Shown here: one piece after another, positions 6,540-12,873 of the stretch
Layout of the letters: every line of letters starts with the position of its first letter
Position numbering within the stretch: position 1 is the stretch's first letter
Origin: Planctomycetota bacterium
GTDB lineage: Bacteria > Planctomycetota > Phycisphaerae > Phycisphaerales > SM1A02
DNA: 12,873 nucleotides
Assembly (NCBI GenBank): GCA_022567855.1
Contig: JADFGE010000036.1
Span: forward strand, 1-12,873
Reading direction: 5' to 3'
Program-made: the position numbers and the translations under genes
The notes under the pieces: generated by a model
The model's database searches: none
What the model was told of the DNA's origin: nothing
What the model saw: the letters and a program-made list of their open reading frames with translations, nothing else

Positions 6540-7574
6540 ATGAATCAGCAGCATTTGTGGAGGTTTGTTGGGGGCATTGCCCTTCTGTACTGCATCGTCT
6601 GGCCCGCGACGAAGACGGTCACGGCATCCACGCAGTCTGATCGAGCGTCGGAATCCGTGCGCGCGTACGTCACGAACTTTGCCGGCGATGGAATTTCAGT
6701 GATAGATCCAGCGGCCGGTCGCCTGATCGCGCACATCAAGACCGGCTCCAAGCCCCACGGGGTTGCCATCGCCCCCGACGGTGATGCGGTGTACGTCTCG
6801 AACGAGGGCAGCGGCACCGTGTCGATCATCGACCCTGCCACGAACGTGGTTGTTGCCACGATCGATGTGGGCAAGGGGCCGAATCAGCTCGCCGTCTCGG
6901 CTGACGGTCGGCATCTATTCGTGACGCTTCACGAAGAGGATGCCCTTGCCGTGGTAGACGTTGCTAAGCGGCGAGTTGTCGAACGTGTGCCTGTGGGTCG
7001 GAGTCCGCATATCGCACTGCGAAGCCCAGACGGCAAGACGATCTTTGTTACCAGTGAGGGCGACATGAAGCTTGTCGAGGTCGATGCCTCATCGTGGCAG
7101 ATTACCGGTAGCACTTTCCTGCGCGCGTTTCCACGGGTTCTGGCGATAACGCCCGACGAGAAGAAGGTATACCAAACGATTCGTTGGCTCAATGGGGCCC
7201 TTGTTGTTGACCCTGCCAAGAAGACGGTTGTGGATCGCATCGCTTTAGGTGAACCCATGTTTGCTGTCGAAGGCAAGGACGCGCACGGTCTGGCAATCAC
7301 CGCGGACGGATCTGAACTGTGGATAACCACGCAGACCACCAACTCCGTGACGATCCTCGACGTTGAAAGCCACGAGGTTCTTGGAAGGATTCGAGTTGGC
7401 AAGAACCCGAATTGGATTGGTTTCACTCCGGACGGCAAGCTGGCCGTCGTCAGCAACACGAGTTCGCAGAGCGTCACGATCATCAATGTCGCGGCACGCG
7501 CCGTCGTCGGGACCGTTGAAGTTGGCGCGTCGCCCAAACGGCTCGTCGTGGGCAGGGTCGTCGTGACAAGGTAG
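6540..7574 (+). CDS. Exported seven-bladed YVTN beta-propeller protein
   Basis: AAGGAG lies eight bases before the ATG at 6540, and the gap from the previous stop is 38 bases. A hydrophobic leader (FVGGIALLYCIVWPA) indicates export, with a probable cleavage near TVTA-S. The rest consists of seven ~42-residue repeats of the YVTN/YncE type. Each has a YV(T/S)N-like strand, a '(V/I)xV(I/V)D' strand and a 'GxxPxxxAxxPDG' turn: for example RAYVTNFAGDGISVID, KPHGVAIAPDG, NPNWIGFTPDG. The fifth blade is longer, with an extra loop (GEPMFAVEGKDAHGL). Such propellers are ligand- or protein-binding scaffolds, sometimes acting with dehydrogenases or outer-membrane systems; no catalytic residues can be assigned. 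It sits between the DUF1259 protein and the porin, probably on one transcript. Confidence 0.85.
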   Translation: MNQQHLWRFVGGIALLYCIVWPATKTVTASTQSDRASESVRAYVTNFAGDGISVIDPAAGRLIAHIKTGSKPHGVAIAPDGDAVYVSNEGSGTVSIIDPATNVVVATIDVGKGPNQLAVSADGRHLFVTLHEEDALAVVDVAKRRVVERVPVGRSPHIALRSPDGKTIFVTSEGDMKLVEVDASSWQITGSTFLRAFPRVLAITPDEKKVYQTIRWLNGALVVDPAKKTVVDRIALGEPMFAVEGKDAHGLAITADGSELWITTQTTNSVTILDVESHEVLGRIRVGKNPNWIGFTPDGKLAVVSNTSSQSVTIINVAARAVVGTVEVGASPKRLVVGRVVVTR

Positions 7575-7594
7575 TCACAGAGGCACAGCGGCAC

Positions 7595-9046
7595 ATGACC
7601 CGACATCGACAAATGATCCGATCTGGGATTTGCGCGGCGGCGATCCTGGCGTTGATTGGTGTCGCGGAGGCGTCCGCACAGCAATCCGCGCCCGGCGACA
7701 CGGCCGAGCCGGCGCGACCGGCATATCGATTCCTGCGATACACGGAAGATTGGTCCGTGCTTCGTGACGTGCAAGAATCGCAGCTCGTCGATCCGTGGGA
7801 TTCATTGAAGTATGTGCCGCTCAGCGATGACGCCGACATCTGGGCGAGCTTCGGCGGACACATGCGGCTGCGCTTGGAGAACTGGTCAGATTTCGGTTTC
7901 GGGGCATCGCCCGATCCGGATGACACGTTCCTCCTCTGGCGGCTCGCCCTGCACGCCGACATCCATTTCGGCGATAACATCCGCACCTTCGTCGAGGGCA
8001 AGACCGCGCTGTCCAGTGACCGTGACCTTCCCGGTGGAAAACGAACCTTGGACGTTGACAGCCTCGCTTTGGAGCAGGCGTTTGTCGACGTGACGCTGCC
8101 TCTCGCCGACGGCGCGTCGCTCACCATTCGCCCCGGACGCCAAACGTTCCTCTTCGGCAAGCAGCGCCTCGTCAGCCCCTTACCCTGGTCAAACACGATG
8201 CGGCGCTGGGACGGGGTCAGCGGAATCCTGGAGCATGACGGTTGGACCGCCCACGGATTCTGGTCACAGTTCGCCCCTGTTCGCAAATACGAGTTCAACG
8301 AAACCGAGGCCGACATCGAGTTCTTCGGCGTCTACGCGACGGGCAAGATCATCAACGACACCGTCGGGCTCGACCTGTATTACCTCGGACTGCAACGAAC
8401 GTCGGCGACATTCAACGGCACCACCGGCCCGGAAGATCGAAACACGATCGGCGGACGAATCTTCGGCCAGGTCGCGGACACCGGTTTCGACTACGACCTC
8501 GAAGGCGCGTACCAGTTCGGCGAGGTCGGGGCCGGTGACATCAGCGCCTTTATGATCGCAAGCGAGTTGGGCTATCGCCTCCGGGAAGTGTCGGGCTCGC
8601 CGAGGCTGCACGTGGGATTTGACTACGCTTCGGGCGATAAATCACCCGGCGGCGACGTCGAAACCTTCAACCAACTCTTTCCACTCGGGCACGCATACTT
8701 GGGGTATATCGACATCGTCGGCCGACAGAACATCATTGATCTCAATGCGGGCGCAACGATGACGCCGTTGGAATCAATGACCGTGGGGTTGACCGGCCAT
8801 CTGTTGTGGCGGGCCGAGGATACGGACGCGCTGTACAACGCCGGCGGCGGGGTCGTTCGGGCCGGCGGACTCGGCGTCGATGACGAAGTCGGCGCGGAGC
8901 TTGATCTGACGATCAAATACAAGTTTGATCGCCATTTGACGGGTCTCTTGGGGTACAGCCACTTCTTCGCCGGCGACTTCATCGAAGAATCCGGCGCCAG
9001 CGAAGACATCGACTTCGTCTACGTGCAGTTGCAGTACGTGTTTTAG
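7595..9046 (+). CDS. Alginate-export-family outer-membrane beta-barrel porin
   Basis: A 483-residue protein starting 20 bases after the propeller stop. AGAGG lies 11 bases before the ATG at 7595; an internal ATG at 7613 is an alternative start. The signal peptide (GICAAAILALIGVAEASA) is cleaved before QQ. The mature protein matches the alginate_exp porin pattern: an N-terminal RYTEDWSVLRD segment, GGHMRLRLENW, FVEGKTALSSDRDLPGGKRT, the 'LEQAFVDV' strand, RPGRQTFLFGKQRLVSPL with WSNTMRRWDG, and many amphipathic strands up to the terminal YVQLQYVF with the C-terminal aromatic typical of BAM substrates. AlgE-type barrels pass anionic polysaccharide or other small anionic solutes across the outer membrane. 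No alginate or cellulose synthesis genes are present, so the substrate is unknown. Transcription probably ends at the hairpin 9100-9134. Confidence 0.85.
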   Translation: MTRHRQMIRSGICAAAILALIGVAEASAQQSAPGDTAEPARPAYRFLRYTEDWSVLRDVQESQLVDPWDSLKYVPLSDDADIWASFGGHMRLRLENWSDFGFGASPDPDDTFLLWRLALHADIHFGDNIRTFVEGKTALSSDRDLPGGKRTLDVDSLALEQAFVDVTLPLADGASLTIRPGRQTFLFGKQRLVSPLPWSNTMRRWDGVSGILEHDGWTAHGFWSQFAPVRKYEFNETEADIEFFGVYATGKIINDTVGLDLYYLGLQRTSATFNGTTGPEDRNTIGGRIFGQVADTGFDYDLEGAYQFGEVGAGDISAFMIASELGYRLREVSGSPRLHVGFDYASGDKSPGGDVETFNQLFPLGHAYLGYIDIVGRQNIIDLNAGATMTPLESMTVGLTGHLLWRAEDTDALYNAGGGVVRAGGLGVDDEVGAELDLTIKYKFDRHLTGLLGYSHFFAGDFIEESGASEDIDFVYVQLQYVF

Positions 9047-9099
9047 AGCAGTTTCAATGATTATGTAGCGTCACGGCACGACGTGAACGGTCTCAAGAT

Positions 9100-9134
9100 A
9101 TAGCGGCATCCCGATCGAATCGGGATGCCGCTAT
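9100..9134. terminator. Perfect 16-bp hairpin between convergent genes (bidirectional terminator candidate)
   Basis: ATAGCGGCATCCCGAT and its exact reverse complement are separated by only CGA. It sits 53 bases after the porin stop and 83 bases after the stop of the convergent cysteine-module gene. On the + strand it is followed by TCTGTT, a weak U-tract. The position suits termination from both sides. Confidence 0.7.
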
Positions 9135-9217
9135 TCTGTTCGGCGCGCTTCGTGACGATTATGATTGCGCGGCCGTCGCTATGATCGGCCTTTTGCTCGC
9201 GGCCGTTCTTGGCGTCG

Positions 9218-10153
9218 CTATCGCTTCGTGTCCTGTGTGTCCCGCGCCGCCTCGGCATGCTTGGCCTTCCAGGCGGCGTCGAGCACGGCCAGATACTGGG
9301 CGGGATTCTTTTTGAATTCGGGCTTGCATCCGGCACAACAGAATCGCACGAGGCGGTTGCCAACAATGATCTCGACCGGCTCGCCCATCGAGCCGAGCGG
9401 CCCCTCGGCGACAACGCAAGTCTCCAGCGGATAGCGATCACGCTGCTTCGCGACGATCGCAGCGTCGATCTTCTTGAGATACGCCGCCGCGTCTTTGTTG
9501 AACATTTTGATACAGCCTGTGCAACAAAGGCGCACGAGACGATTCTTGTAGACATAATTCACCGAGATGTCTTCGCCGTCTTCAACCAACGGGTTGCCGC
9601 TGATGATGCAGGCATCGAGGGGATAGTAGTGAACTTGTGCCTTGACAAGCTGTTCGTCGATTTTCCTGAAACCCGCCTTCTTGTCGGCCTCGAACTTGCC
9701 AACGCAGCCGTTACAGCAGAAACGAACCTCACGGCCGTCGTATTCCTTGACGATCGCGTCGCCTATCGACCCCAGCACTTTGCCGGAGATGGGGCAAGTC
9801 GCGAGCGTATAGAGATCGCCCTTGGGCTCGTCGTTGGCCTTGGTCTGCTTCTTGTCGTCTTGGTCGGCTGTTACCCGTTGCTTGAACGACGCCAAAACGA
9901 ATTGGTCCTTGCGGCCGTTGTCCCACGCGGCGAAACGCGCTTCACAACCCCCGCAGCAGAAGCCGACCGTTTTACCTTCATAGGTCACGAACGTTTGGCC
10001 ATCGATGGGCTTGCCGCTCATGGGGCAGGTCGTGTTGATCGCTTCGTTGGCGGGTGCGGTCGTTGTCGTCGGCTGGGCCGAAGCGGGCACAGCGAGGCAG
10101 CCAATCCCGACCACGGCGAGGACGGCAAATAACGGGTTTTTTCGGGCAATCAT
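9218..10153 (-). CDS. Exported protein with four tandem YHS/TRASH-like cysteine modules
   Basis: A 311-residue protein; GGAG lies seven bases before the ATG. The signal peptide (FAVLAVVGIGCLAVPASA) is cleaved before QPTT. The mature part is four ~60-residue repeats, each with one cysteine, 22-27 residues, then C-C-x-x-C in an 'F/L-CC-x-GC' context: C43/C66-C67-C70, C120/C146-C147-C150, C182/C210-C211-C214 and C246/C272-C273-C276. Modules 1 and 2 also keep 'CP(M/I)SGK', as in YHS/TRASH heavy-metal-binding domains; module 4 has 'CVVAEGP' instead. Charged linkers follow each module. The protein most probably binds a soft metal such as copper, zinc or reduced iron in the periplasm; which metal is not visible. 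It is convergent with the porin operon. The metal-binding role is inferred from the family pattern. Confidence 0.8.
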   Translation of the reverse strand: MIARKNPLFAVLAVVGIGCLAVPASAQPTTTTAPANEAINTTCPMSGKPIDGQTFVTYEGKTVGFCCGGCEARFAAWDNGRKDQFVLASFKQRVTADQDDKKQTKANDEPKGDLYTLATCPISGKVLGSIGDAIVKEYDGREVRFCCNGCVGKFEADKKAGFRKIDEQLVKAQVHYYPLDACIISGNPLVEDGEDISVNYVYKNRLVRLCCTGCIKMFNKDAAAYLKKIDAAIVAKQRDRYPLETCVVAEGPLGSMGEPVEIIVGNRLVRFCCAGCKPEFKKNPAQYLAVLDAAWKAKHAEAARDTQDTKR

Positions 10154-10463
10154 GTTCGATCTCCATTGGTTTGTGGGTCAGACATGGTAGCACGTCCAAG
10201 CCCCAAACCTGCACCGAGTAGAAAAGAATCGACATGACAAGCAACGAGCGTAAGGCTCCGATCATTCCTCCAAAGCCGACAATGGCTATGGGAACCGGGA
10301 TTCCCGACTCGGCTGAGGGACGCCAACACCCACGAGAGGCCCGCAACGGCCGTGGCGGTCTTTATCAGACTGAACCGGGCGTGGCGACGATCAGTCGGAA
10401 CCACCGGATCAGGATGAAACCGCCGCGACTTCAAACCCGCGCCGCCACGCGCGGTACGCTGGA
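10154..10463. other. 310-base gap without a convincing gene
   Basis: This lies between the divergent cysteine-module gene and the ROK kinase, so it should hold promoters for both; no consensus -35/-10 pair stands out. The minus strand has hydrophobic, membrane-like stretches in different frames (SLIKTATAVAGLSWVLAS in one, VPIAIVGFGGMIGALRSLLV in another). They could be a decayed small membrane gene or chance. Confidence 0.3.
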
Positions 10464-11366
10464 ATGATGCGGATCGGCGTTGATCTCGGCGGCACGAAGA
10501 TCGAGGCGATAGCGCTCGATGCGGTCGGTAGGGAACTCGCGCGCGAGCGCGTGGCTACGCCTGCCCACGATTACCGGGCAATCGTCCAGGCCATCGCCAC
10601 GCTCGTCAAGAAGATTGAGCGCGAGGCCGGAGACGCCGCAACGGTCGGCGTCGGGATGCCCGGCGCGATTTCTCCGCGCACTGGGGTGATCAAGAACGCC
10701 AACTCGGTCTGCCTCATCGGTCAGCCACTCGATCGAGATTTGGCGGCAGCGCTGGGACGCCCGGTTCGTCTCGCCAACGACGCAAATTGCTTCGCGCTCT
10801 CTGAGGCGACGGATGGCGCTGCACAAGGCGCATCCGTTGTCTTTGGCGTTATTCTCGGCACTGGGGTCGGCGGCGCGATTGTTATGCACGGTCAGCTCGT
10901 CGCCGGTTGCAATGCCATTACCGGCGAATGGGGGCACAACCCCCTACCCTGGCCCAATGATCAGGAGCGTCCCGGACCGGCGTGCTATTGCGGGCAGCGC
11001 GGCTGCATCGAGACGTTCCTCTCCGGGCCCGGCCTGGAGCGTGACTTTGCCGCAACCACCGGACACCAACGGTCCGCTAGCGAGATTGCCCATCAAGCCG
11101 AGAAGGGCGAAGAACAAGCCGACGCGGCAGTAGCGCGATACGAGAATCGCCTGGCCCGTGGACTGGCTTCGATCATCAACGTGCTCGATCCGGATGTGAT
11201 CGTGCTCGGCGGCGGCGTGTCCAAGATCGATCGACTCTACACGCGCGTGCCCCAGATTTGGACGAAATACATCTTCTCCGATGCGGTGGCGACCCGGCTT
11301 CTCAAGGCCGAACACGGCGATTCAAGCGGCGTGCGCGGCGCCGCCCGCCTCTGGCCCCCCGATTGA
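10464..11366 (+). CDS. ROK-family sugar kinase (fructokinase/mannokinase or GlcNAc-kinase type)
   Basis: A full-length 300-residue ROK kinase, which phosphorylates a hexose with ATP in the cytoplasm. The N-terminal ATP site is 'IGVDLGGTKIE' (D7, G9-G10-T11-K12). 'GVGMPGAI' lies near 65. The catalytic aspartate is D106 in NDANCFALSE. The second phosphate loop is 'GTGVGGAIV'. The sugar and zinc region is GEWGHNPLPWP (E155, H158) with CYCGQRGC (C174, C176, C181), the ROK zinc site, followed by IETFLSGPGL. The C-terminal 'DVIVLGGGVS' is also typical. GEWGHN(P/H)LPWP with CYCGxxGCIETF points to the Mak/fructokinase or NagK branch; the exact sugar cannot be decided. The adjacent ATG at 10467 is an alternative start; upstream there is only a weak GGA. 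The stop codon overlaps the palindrome 11363-11397. No sugar transport or metabolism neighbours are present. Confidence 0.88.
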   Translation: MMRIGVDLGGTKIEAIALDAVGRELARERVATPAHDYRAIVQAIATLVKKIEREAGDAATVGVGMPGAISPRTGVIKNANSVCLIGQPLDRDLAAALGRPVRLANDANCFALSEATDGAAQGASVVFGVILGTGVGGAIVMHGQLVAGCNAITGEWGHNPLPWPNDQERPGPACYCGQRGCIETFLSGPGLERDFAATTGHQRSASEIAHQAEKGEEQADAAVARYENRLARGLASIINVLDPDVIVLGGGVSKIDRLYTRVPQIWTKYIFSDAVATRLLKAEHGDSSGVRGAARLWPPD

Positions 11367-11397
11367 CACAAAAGGGGACGGGAGTCGTTTTTGTCAA
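11363..11397. repeat. Short imperfect palindromic repeat (GGGGACGGGAGTC type)
   Basis: TTGACACAAAA on the left pairs with TTTTTGTCAA on the right (one bulged base) around GGGGACGGGAGTCG. It overlaps the stop codon of the ROK kinase and could serve as its terminator. Short dispersed sequences of this 'AAAAGGGGACGGG' kind are, from memory, common near REP-associated Y1 transposases in environmental genomes; none lies in this window. Confidence 0.5.
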
Positions 11398-11420
11398 CTC
11401 GGGATCAGACAGATAGCTCA

Positions 11421-11434
11421 GACGCTGTAGCGTC
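11421..11434. repeat. Small perfect inverted repeat
   Basis: GACGCT and AGCGTC flank a GT pair. The repeat lies directly before the first copy of the larger structured repeat, and the second copy does not share it. Confidence 0.35.
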
Positions 11435-11562
11435 ATACGAATCCCACGTGATTCTCGTGCGTTTATCGGGTGCCATGCTTCATTCCCGACGCGTCGGGAT
11501 GAAGCATGCTTCGCCCTATCGGGTCAAAGCATGGCACCCGCCCACGGATCAATTGCAATGCG
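11435..11562 (+). repeat. Structured palindromic repeat, copy 1
   Basis: A ~128-base repeat sharing 'ATACGAATC', 'ATTCTC', 'CGGGTGCCATGCTTCAT', 'GAAGCATGCTT', 'GCCCTATCGGGTCAAAGC' and 'ATGGCACCCGCC' with the copy at 12751-12873, in the same orientation. Its core (11467-11540) folds with outer arms CGGGTGCCATGCTT / AAGCATGGCACCCG and an inner hairpin at 11475-11507. The inner hairpin has arms ATGCTTCAT / ATGAAGCAT capped by the self-complementary CCCGACGCGTCGGG. Confidence 0.8.
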
Positions 11563-11596
11563 AATCATTCAACGATTGGCACGTGGCTTATACCGA

Positions 11597-12073
11597 TCAC
11601 GATTTCACTCTGCGCGACGTCAAGTAGGGGGCATTGCACACGGACTTGATGATCTGCGGATCGAGGCAGGTCGCTTGCCAGGCGTCGCAGGCGGCTTGGC
11701 GCAACGCGTCATAATCGTCGTAGCTCCGGTTCGACCAGTGGTGGGATCGCAGATAGTGCCAGAGGTTCTCTATCGGATTCAGTTCCGGTGAATACGGCGG
11801 CAGGGCCAGGACGGTCAGGTTCTTCGGTAGCCGCAGTTGCTTTGAACAGTGGTAGCCCGCCTGATCCCAGATCATCACCACGTGCACATTGGGATCGACC
11901 TCCTGCTCGAACTGCTCGAAGAATCGGTTGATCATTGCGGTGTTCAACTCCGGCGACAGCAATCCCACGGTTTGACCGGTCTGCGGACACGCGGCGCCGA
12001 TCACATACAGATAGTCGTATTGGGTCTGTTTGACCGCGGGCGGCCGGGAACCACGGCGGGCCCACTTGCGCAT
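11597..12073 (-). CDS. IS630 transposase, C-terminal catalytic part (ORF B)
   Basis: This frame carries the DDE catalytic domain of the transposase, which cuts and joins DNA at the element's ends. The open frame extends upstream of the ATG at 12073 to a TAA at 12181-12179. The first catalytic aspartate (WFQDEARFGQ) is encoded before this ATG, so translation from here alone would be inactive. From the ATG, D70 in 'VVMIWDQAGYH' is the second catalytic residue and E102 in 'YSPELNPIENLW' is the third. No ribosome-binding site is obvious before the ATG. This supports production as a fusion with the upstream frame by a -1 shift at 12174-12180, giving 349 residues, the usual family length. Confidence 0.75.
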   Translation of the reverse strand: MRKWARRGSRPPAVKQTQYDYLYVIGAACPQTGQTVGLLSPELNTAMINRFFEQFEQEVDPNVHVVMIWDQAGYHCSKQLRLPKNLTVLALPPYSPELNPIENLWHYLRSHHWSNRSYDDYDALRQAACDAWQATCLDPQIIKSVCNAPYLTSRRVKS

Positions 12074-12645
12074 CAGCGTGCCTTGTTGGCCGAACCGCGC
12101 TTCATCCTGGAACCAGACCTCCAGCCGCTTGCCCGGATGGTGTCGGGCGATGTGCCGGACGTGATCCAGCGCGTTTTTTTAAAAGCCTCCTGGGCCTGCC
12201 GATCCGCCTGGCGATGTCGAGGCCGTGGCATCAAAAGACGATAGCCCAGCCGATGCAGCAGATCGTAAATGCCGTTGAGGCTGTAGAGAACACCGAAGTG
12301 TTCGTTGATCGACTGACGCACATCTTCCCCACGCCGAATGTCACCATGCGGATCCTCGGCCGCCGCATCCAGGTGTCGCACGAGTTGCTGTTCCTGGGCA
12401 TCGGTGAGATGACGATGGTTGGAGCCGCGTCGATCTTTCAGCCCCTCAAGGCCATCGGTGTTGTACCGATGCACCCATTGCTGAAGCGTGCGGCGACTCA
12501 CATTCATCACGGCCCCAACCTGGGTCGCGGTCTCGCCGCGTTTGGCTCGAATGATCACTTGCAGCCGCACCCATGCACGGACCTTGGTCTGCCGCTTGGC
12601 TAGTTCCGTGAGTAGTTCCAACGAGTGATGTTCAACCAGATGCAT
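12073..12645 (-). CDS. IS630 transposase, N-terminal DNA-binding part (ORF A)
   Basis: The start at 12645 has a strong AAGGAGGT six bases upstream. Residues about 15-60 are the first helix-turn-helix, which recognises the IS ends (RLQVIIRAKRGETATQVG, NVSRRTLQQWVHRY). Then come 'GLEGLKDRRGSN' and a second helical/winged segment (DVRQSINEHFGVLYSLNGIY, DLLHRLGYR). Family similarity holds to K157 and then stops: the next 33 residues (TRWITSGTSPDTIRASG onward) are out of frame. A -1 shift on the A7 run restores 'KKNALDHVRHIARHHPG' and the first catalytic aspartate (D181 of the fusion). The gene is therefore either frameshift-expressed or mutated. Confidence 0.75.
   Translation of the reverse strand: MHLVEHHSLELLTELAKRQTKVRAWVRLQVIIRAKRGETATQVGAVMNVSRRTLQQWVHRYNTDGLEGLKDRRGSNHRHLTDAQEQQLVRHLDAAAEDPHGDIRRGEDVRQSINEHFGVLYSLNGIYDLLHRLGYRLLMPRPRHRQADRQAQEAFKKTRWITSGTSPDTIRASGWRSGSRMKRGSANKAR
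12174..12184 (-). other. A7 slippery run joining the two transposase frames (-1 shift)
   Basis: On the minus strand the zero frame reads GCT TTT AAA AAA ACG. Slipping back one base on the seven A's gives AAA AAA AAC GCG and enters the catalytic frame. That frame has a TAA immediately before the A-run, so the shift must occur exactly here. It could be programmed frameshifting, transcriptional slippage, a one-base deletion or a homopolymer sequencing error. Confidence 0.65.
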
Positions 12646-12750
12646 GGTCTGACCTCCTTGTCAATGAAGGCCGATCATGTCACCTCGTCACCAAAAGCGC
12701 AACCTAACAAGCGCCGAACATGCGCGCGATCTCAAATCAGGACCGGTATA

Positions 12751-12873
12751 ATACGAATCATAAGTAATTCTCAGGCGTTGACCGGGTGCCATGCTTCATC
12801 CGCGCAGCGGTGAAGCATGCTTTGCCCTATCGGGTCAAAGCATGGCACCCGCCTGCGGATTAATGGCGATGCG
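12751..12873 (+). repeat. Structured palindromic repeat, copy 2 (runs to window edge)
   Basis: Same direction and order of blocks as the copy at 11435-11562. The core (12783-12851) keeps outer arms CGGGTGCCATGCTT / AAGCATGGCACCCG. The inner hairpin (12791-12818) is shorter, capped by CCGC-GCA-GCGG rather than the 14-base cap of copy 1. It begins immediately after the TA at the right end of the IS630 element and may continue past the window. Confidence 0.8.

Larger units (their letters stand above)
11591..12748 (-). mobile_element. IS630-family insertion sequence, 1158 bp, TA target duplication
   Basis: The element encodes an IS630-type DDE transposase on the minus strand. Its ends are imperfect 26-bp terminal inverted repeats, 11591-11616 and 12723-12748. 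Both begin TACCG and end GCGCG in the inward direction, share GATTT in the middle, and match at 18 of 26 positions by eye. A TA flanks each end (11589-11590 and 12749-12750), the target duplication expected for IS630/Tc1-mariner elements. The length is typical for the family. The transposase stop codon lies inside the left inverted repeat. Confidence 0.8.

Noticed and set aside
9209..10132. 307-codon plus-strand open frame opposite the cysteine-module gene
   Set aside because: The minus-strand frame has a signal peptide, ribosome-binding site and four matching cysteine modules; the plus frame has none of these.
10150..10434. Small membrane protein in the gap before the ROK kinase
   Set aside because: The hydrophobic stretches are in different frames with no good start, so no gene is called; the region is described as a gap.
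11435..12873. CRISPR-like array from the repeated blocks near the right end
   Set aside because: There are only two copies, they are ~125 bases long and palindromic, and an IS lies between them; there are no short regular spacers and no cas genes.

Overview
The window is GC-rich bacterial DNA and looks like a mosaic. From about position 990 onward the gene content suggests a planctomycete-like (Phycisphaerae-type) Gram-negative bacterium. The evidence is a secreted 'PNGGE' beta-sandwich protein, YVTN beta-propeller and DUF1259 secreted proteins, tandem cysteine-rich metal-binding modules, an outer-membrane porin, and an IS630 element next to structured palindromic repeats. This taxonomic reading is inference from family content. 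The first ~950 bases look proteobacterial: an M16-peptidase-like N-terminal fragment runs in frame into an XrtA/PEP-CTERM-type tyrosine autokinase. Two breakpoints (near 160 and between 946 and ~1010) could be real rearrangements or metagenome assembly joins.

Layout. 2-946 (+): M16 fragment fused to the tyrosine autokinase. 989-1279 (-): C-terminally cut secreted protein. 1434-1688 (-): small unknown protein. 1841-2860 (+): HMG-CoA-lyase-like DRE-TIM enzyme whose signature cysteine is replaced. 2944-3492 (+): Rrf2-type regulator with a very basic tail. 3503-3646 (-): possible HupE/UreJ remnant. 3649-4413 (-): VIT/CCC1 iron/manganese transporter. 4571-4876 (+): broken CBS-domain protein. 4906-9046 (+): three closely spaced genes for exported proteins, namely a tandem DUF1259 protein with a lectin-like C-terminus, a seven-bladed YVTN propeller, and an alginate-export-type porin. 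9100-9134: a perfect 16-bp hairpin between convergent genes. 9218-10153 (-): exported protein with four tandem CxnCCxxC modules. 10464-11366 (+): ROK-family sugar kinase. 11363-11397: short palindromic repeat. 11435-11562 and 12751-12873: two direct copies of a structured repeat, with a 1158-bp IS630-family element between them whose transposase is split by a -1 shift on an A7 run.

How the genes may work together. The 4906-9046 cluster is the best candidate for a functional unit. It would place two soluble exported proteins beside a beta-barrel channel, and it converges on a periplasmic cysteine-rich protein. The VIT transporter, Rrf2 regulator and cysteine modules give the region a metal/Fe-S flavour, but no regulatory link is visible. 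No rRNA, tRNA or CRISPR array was seen.
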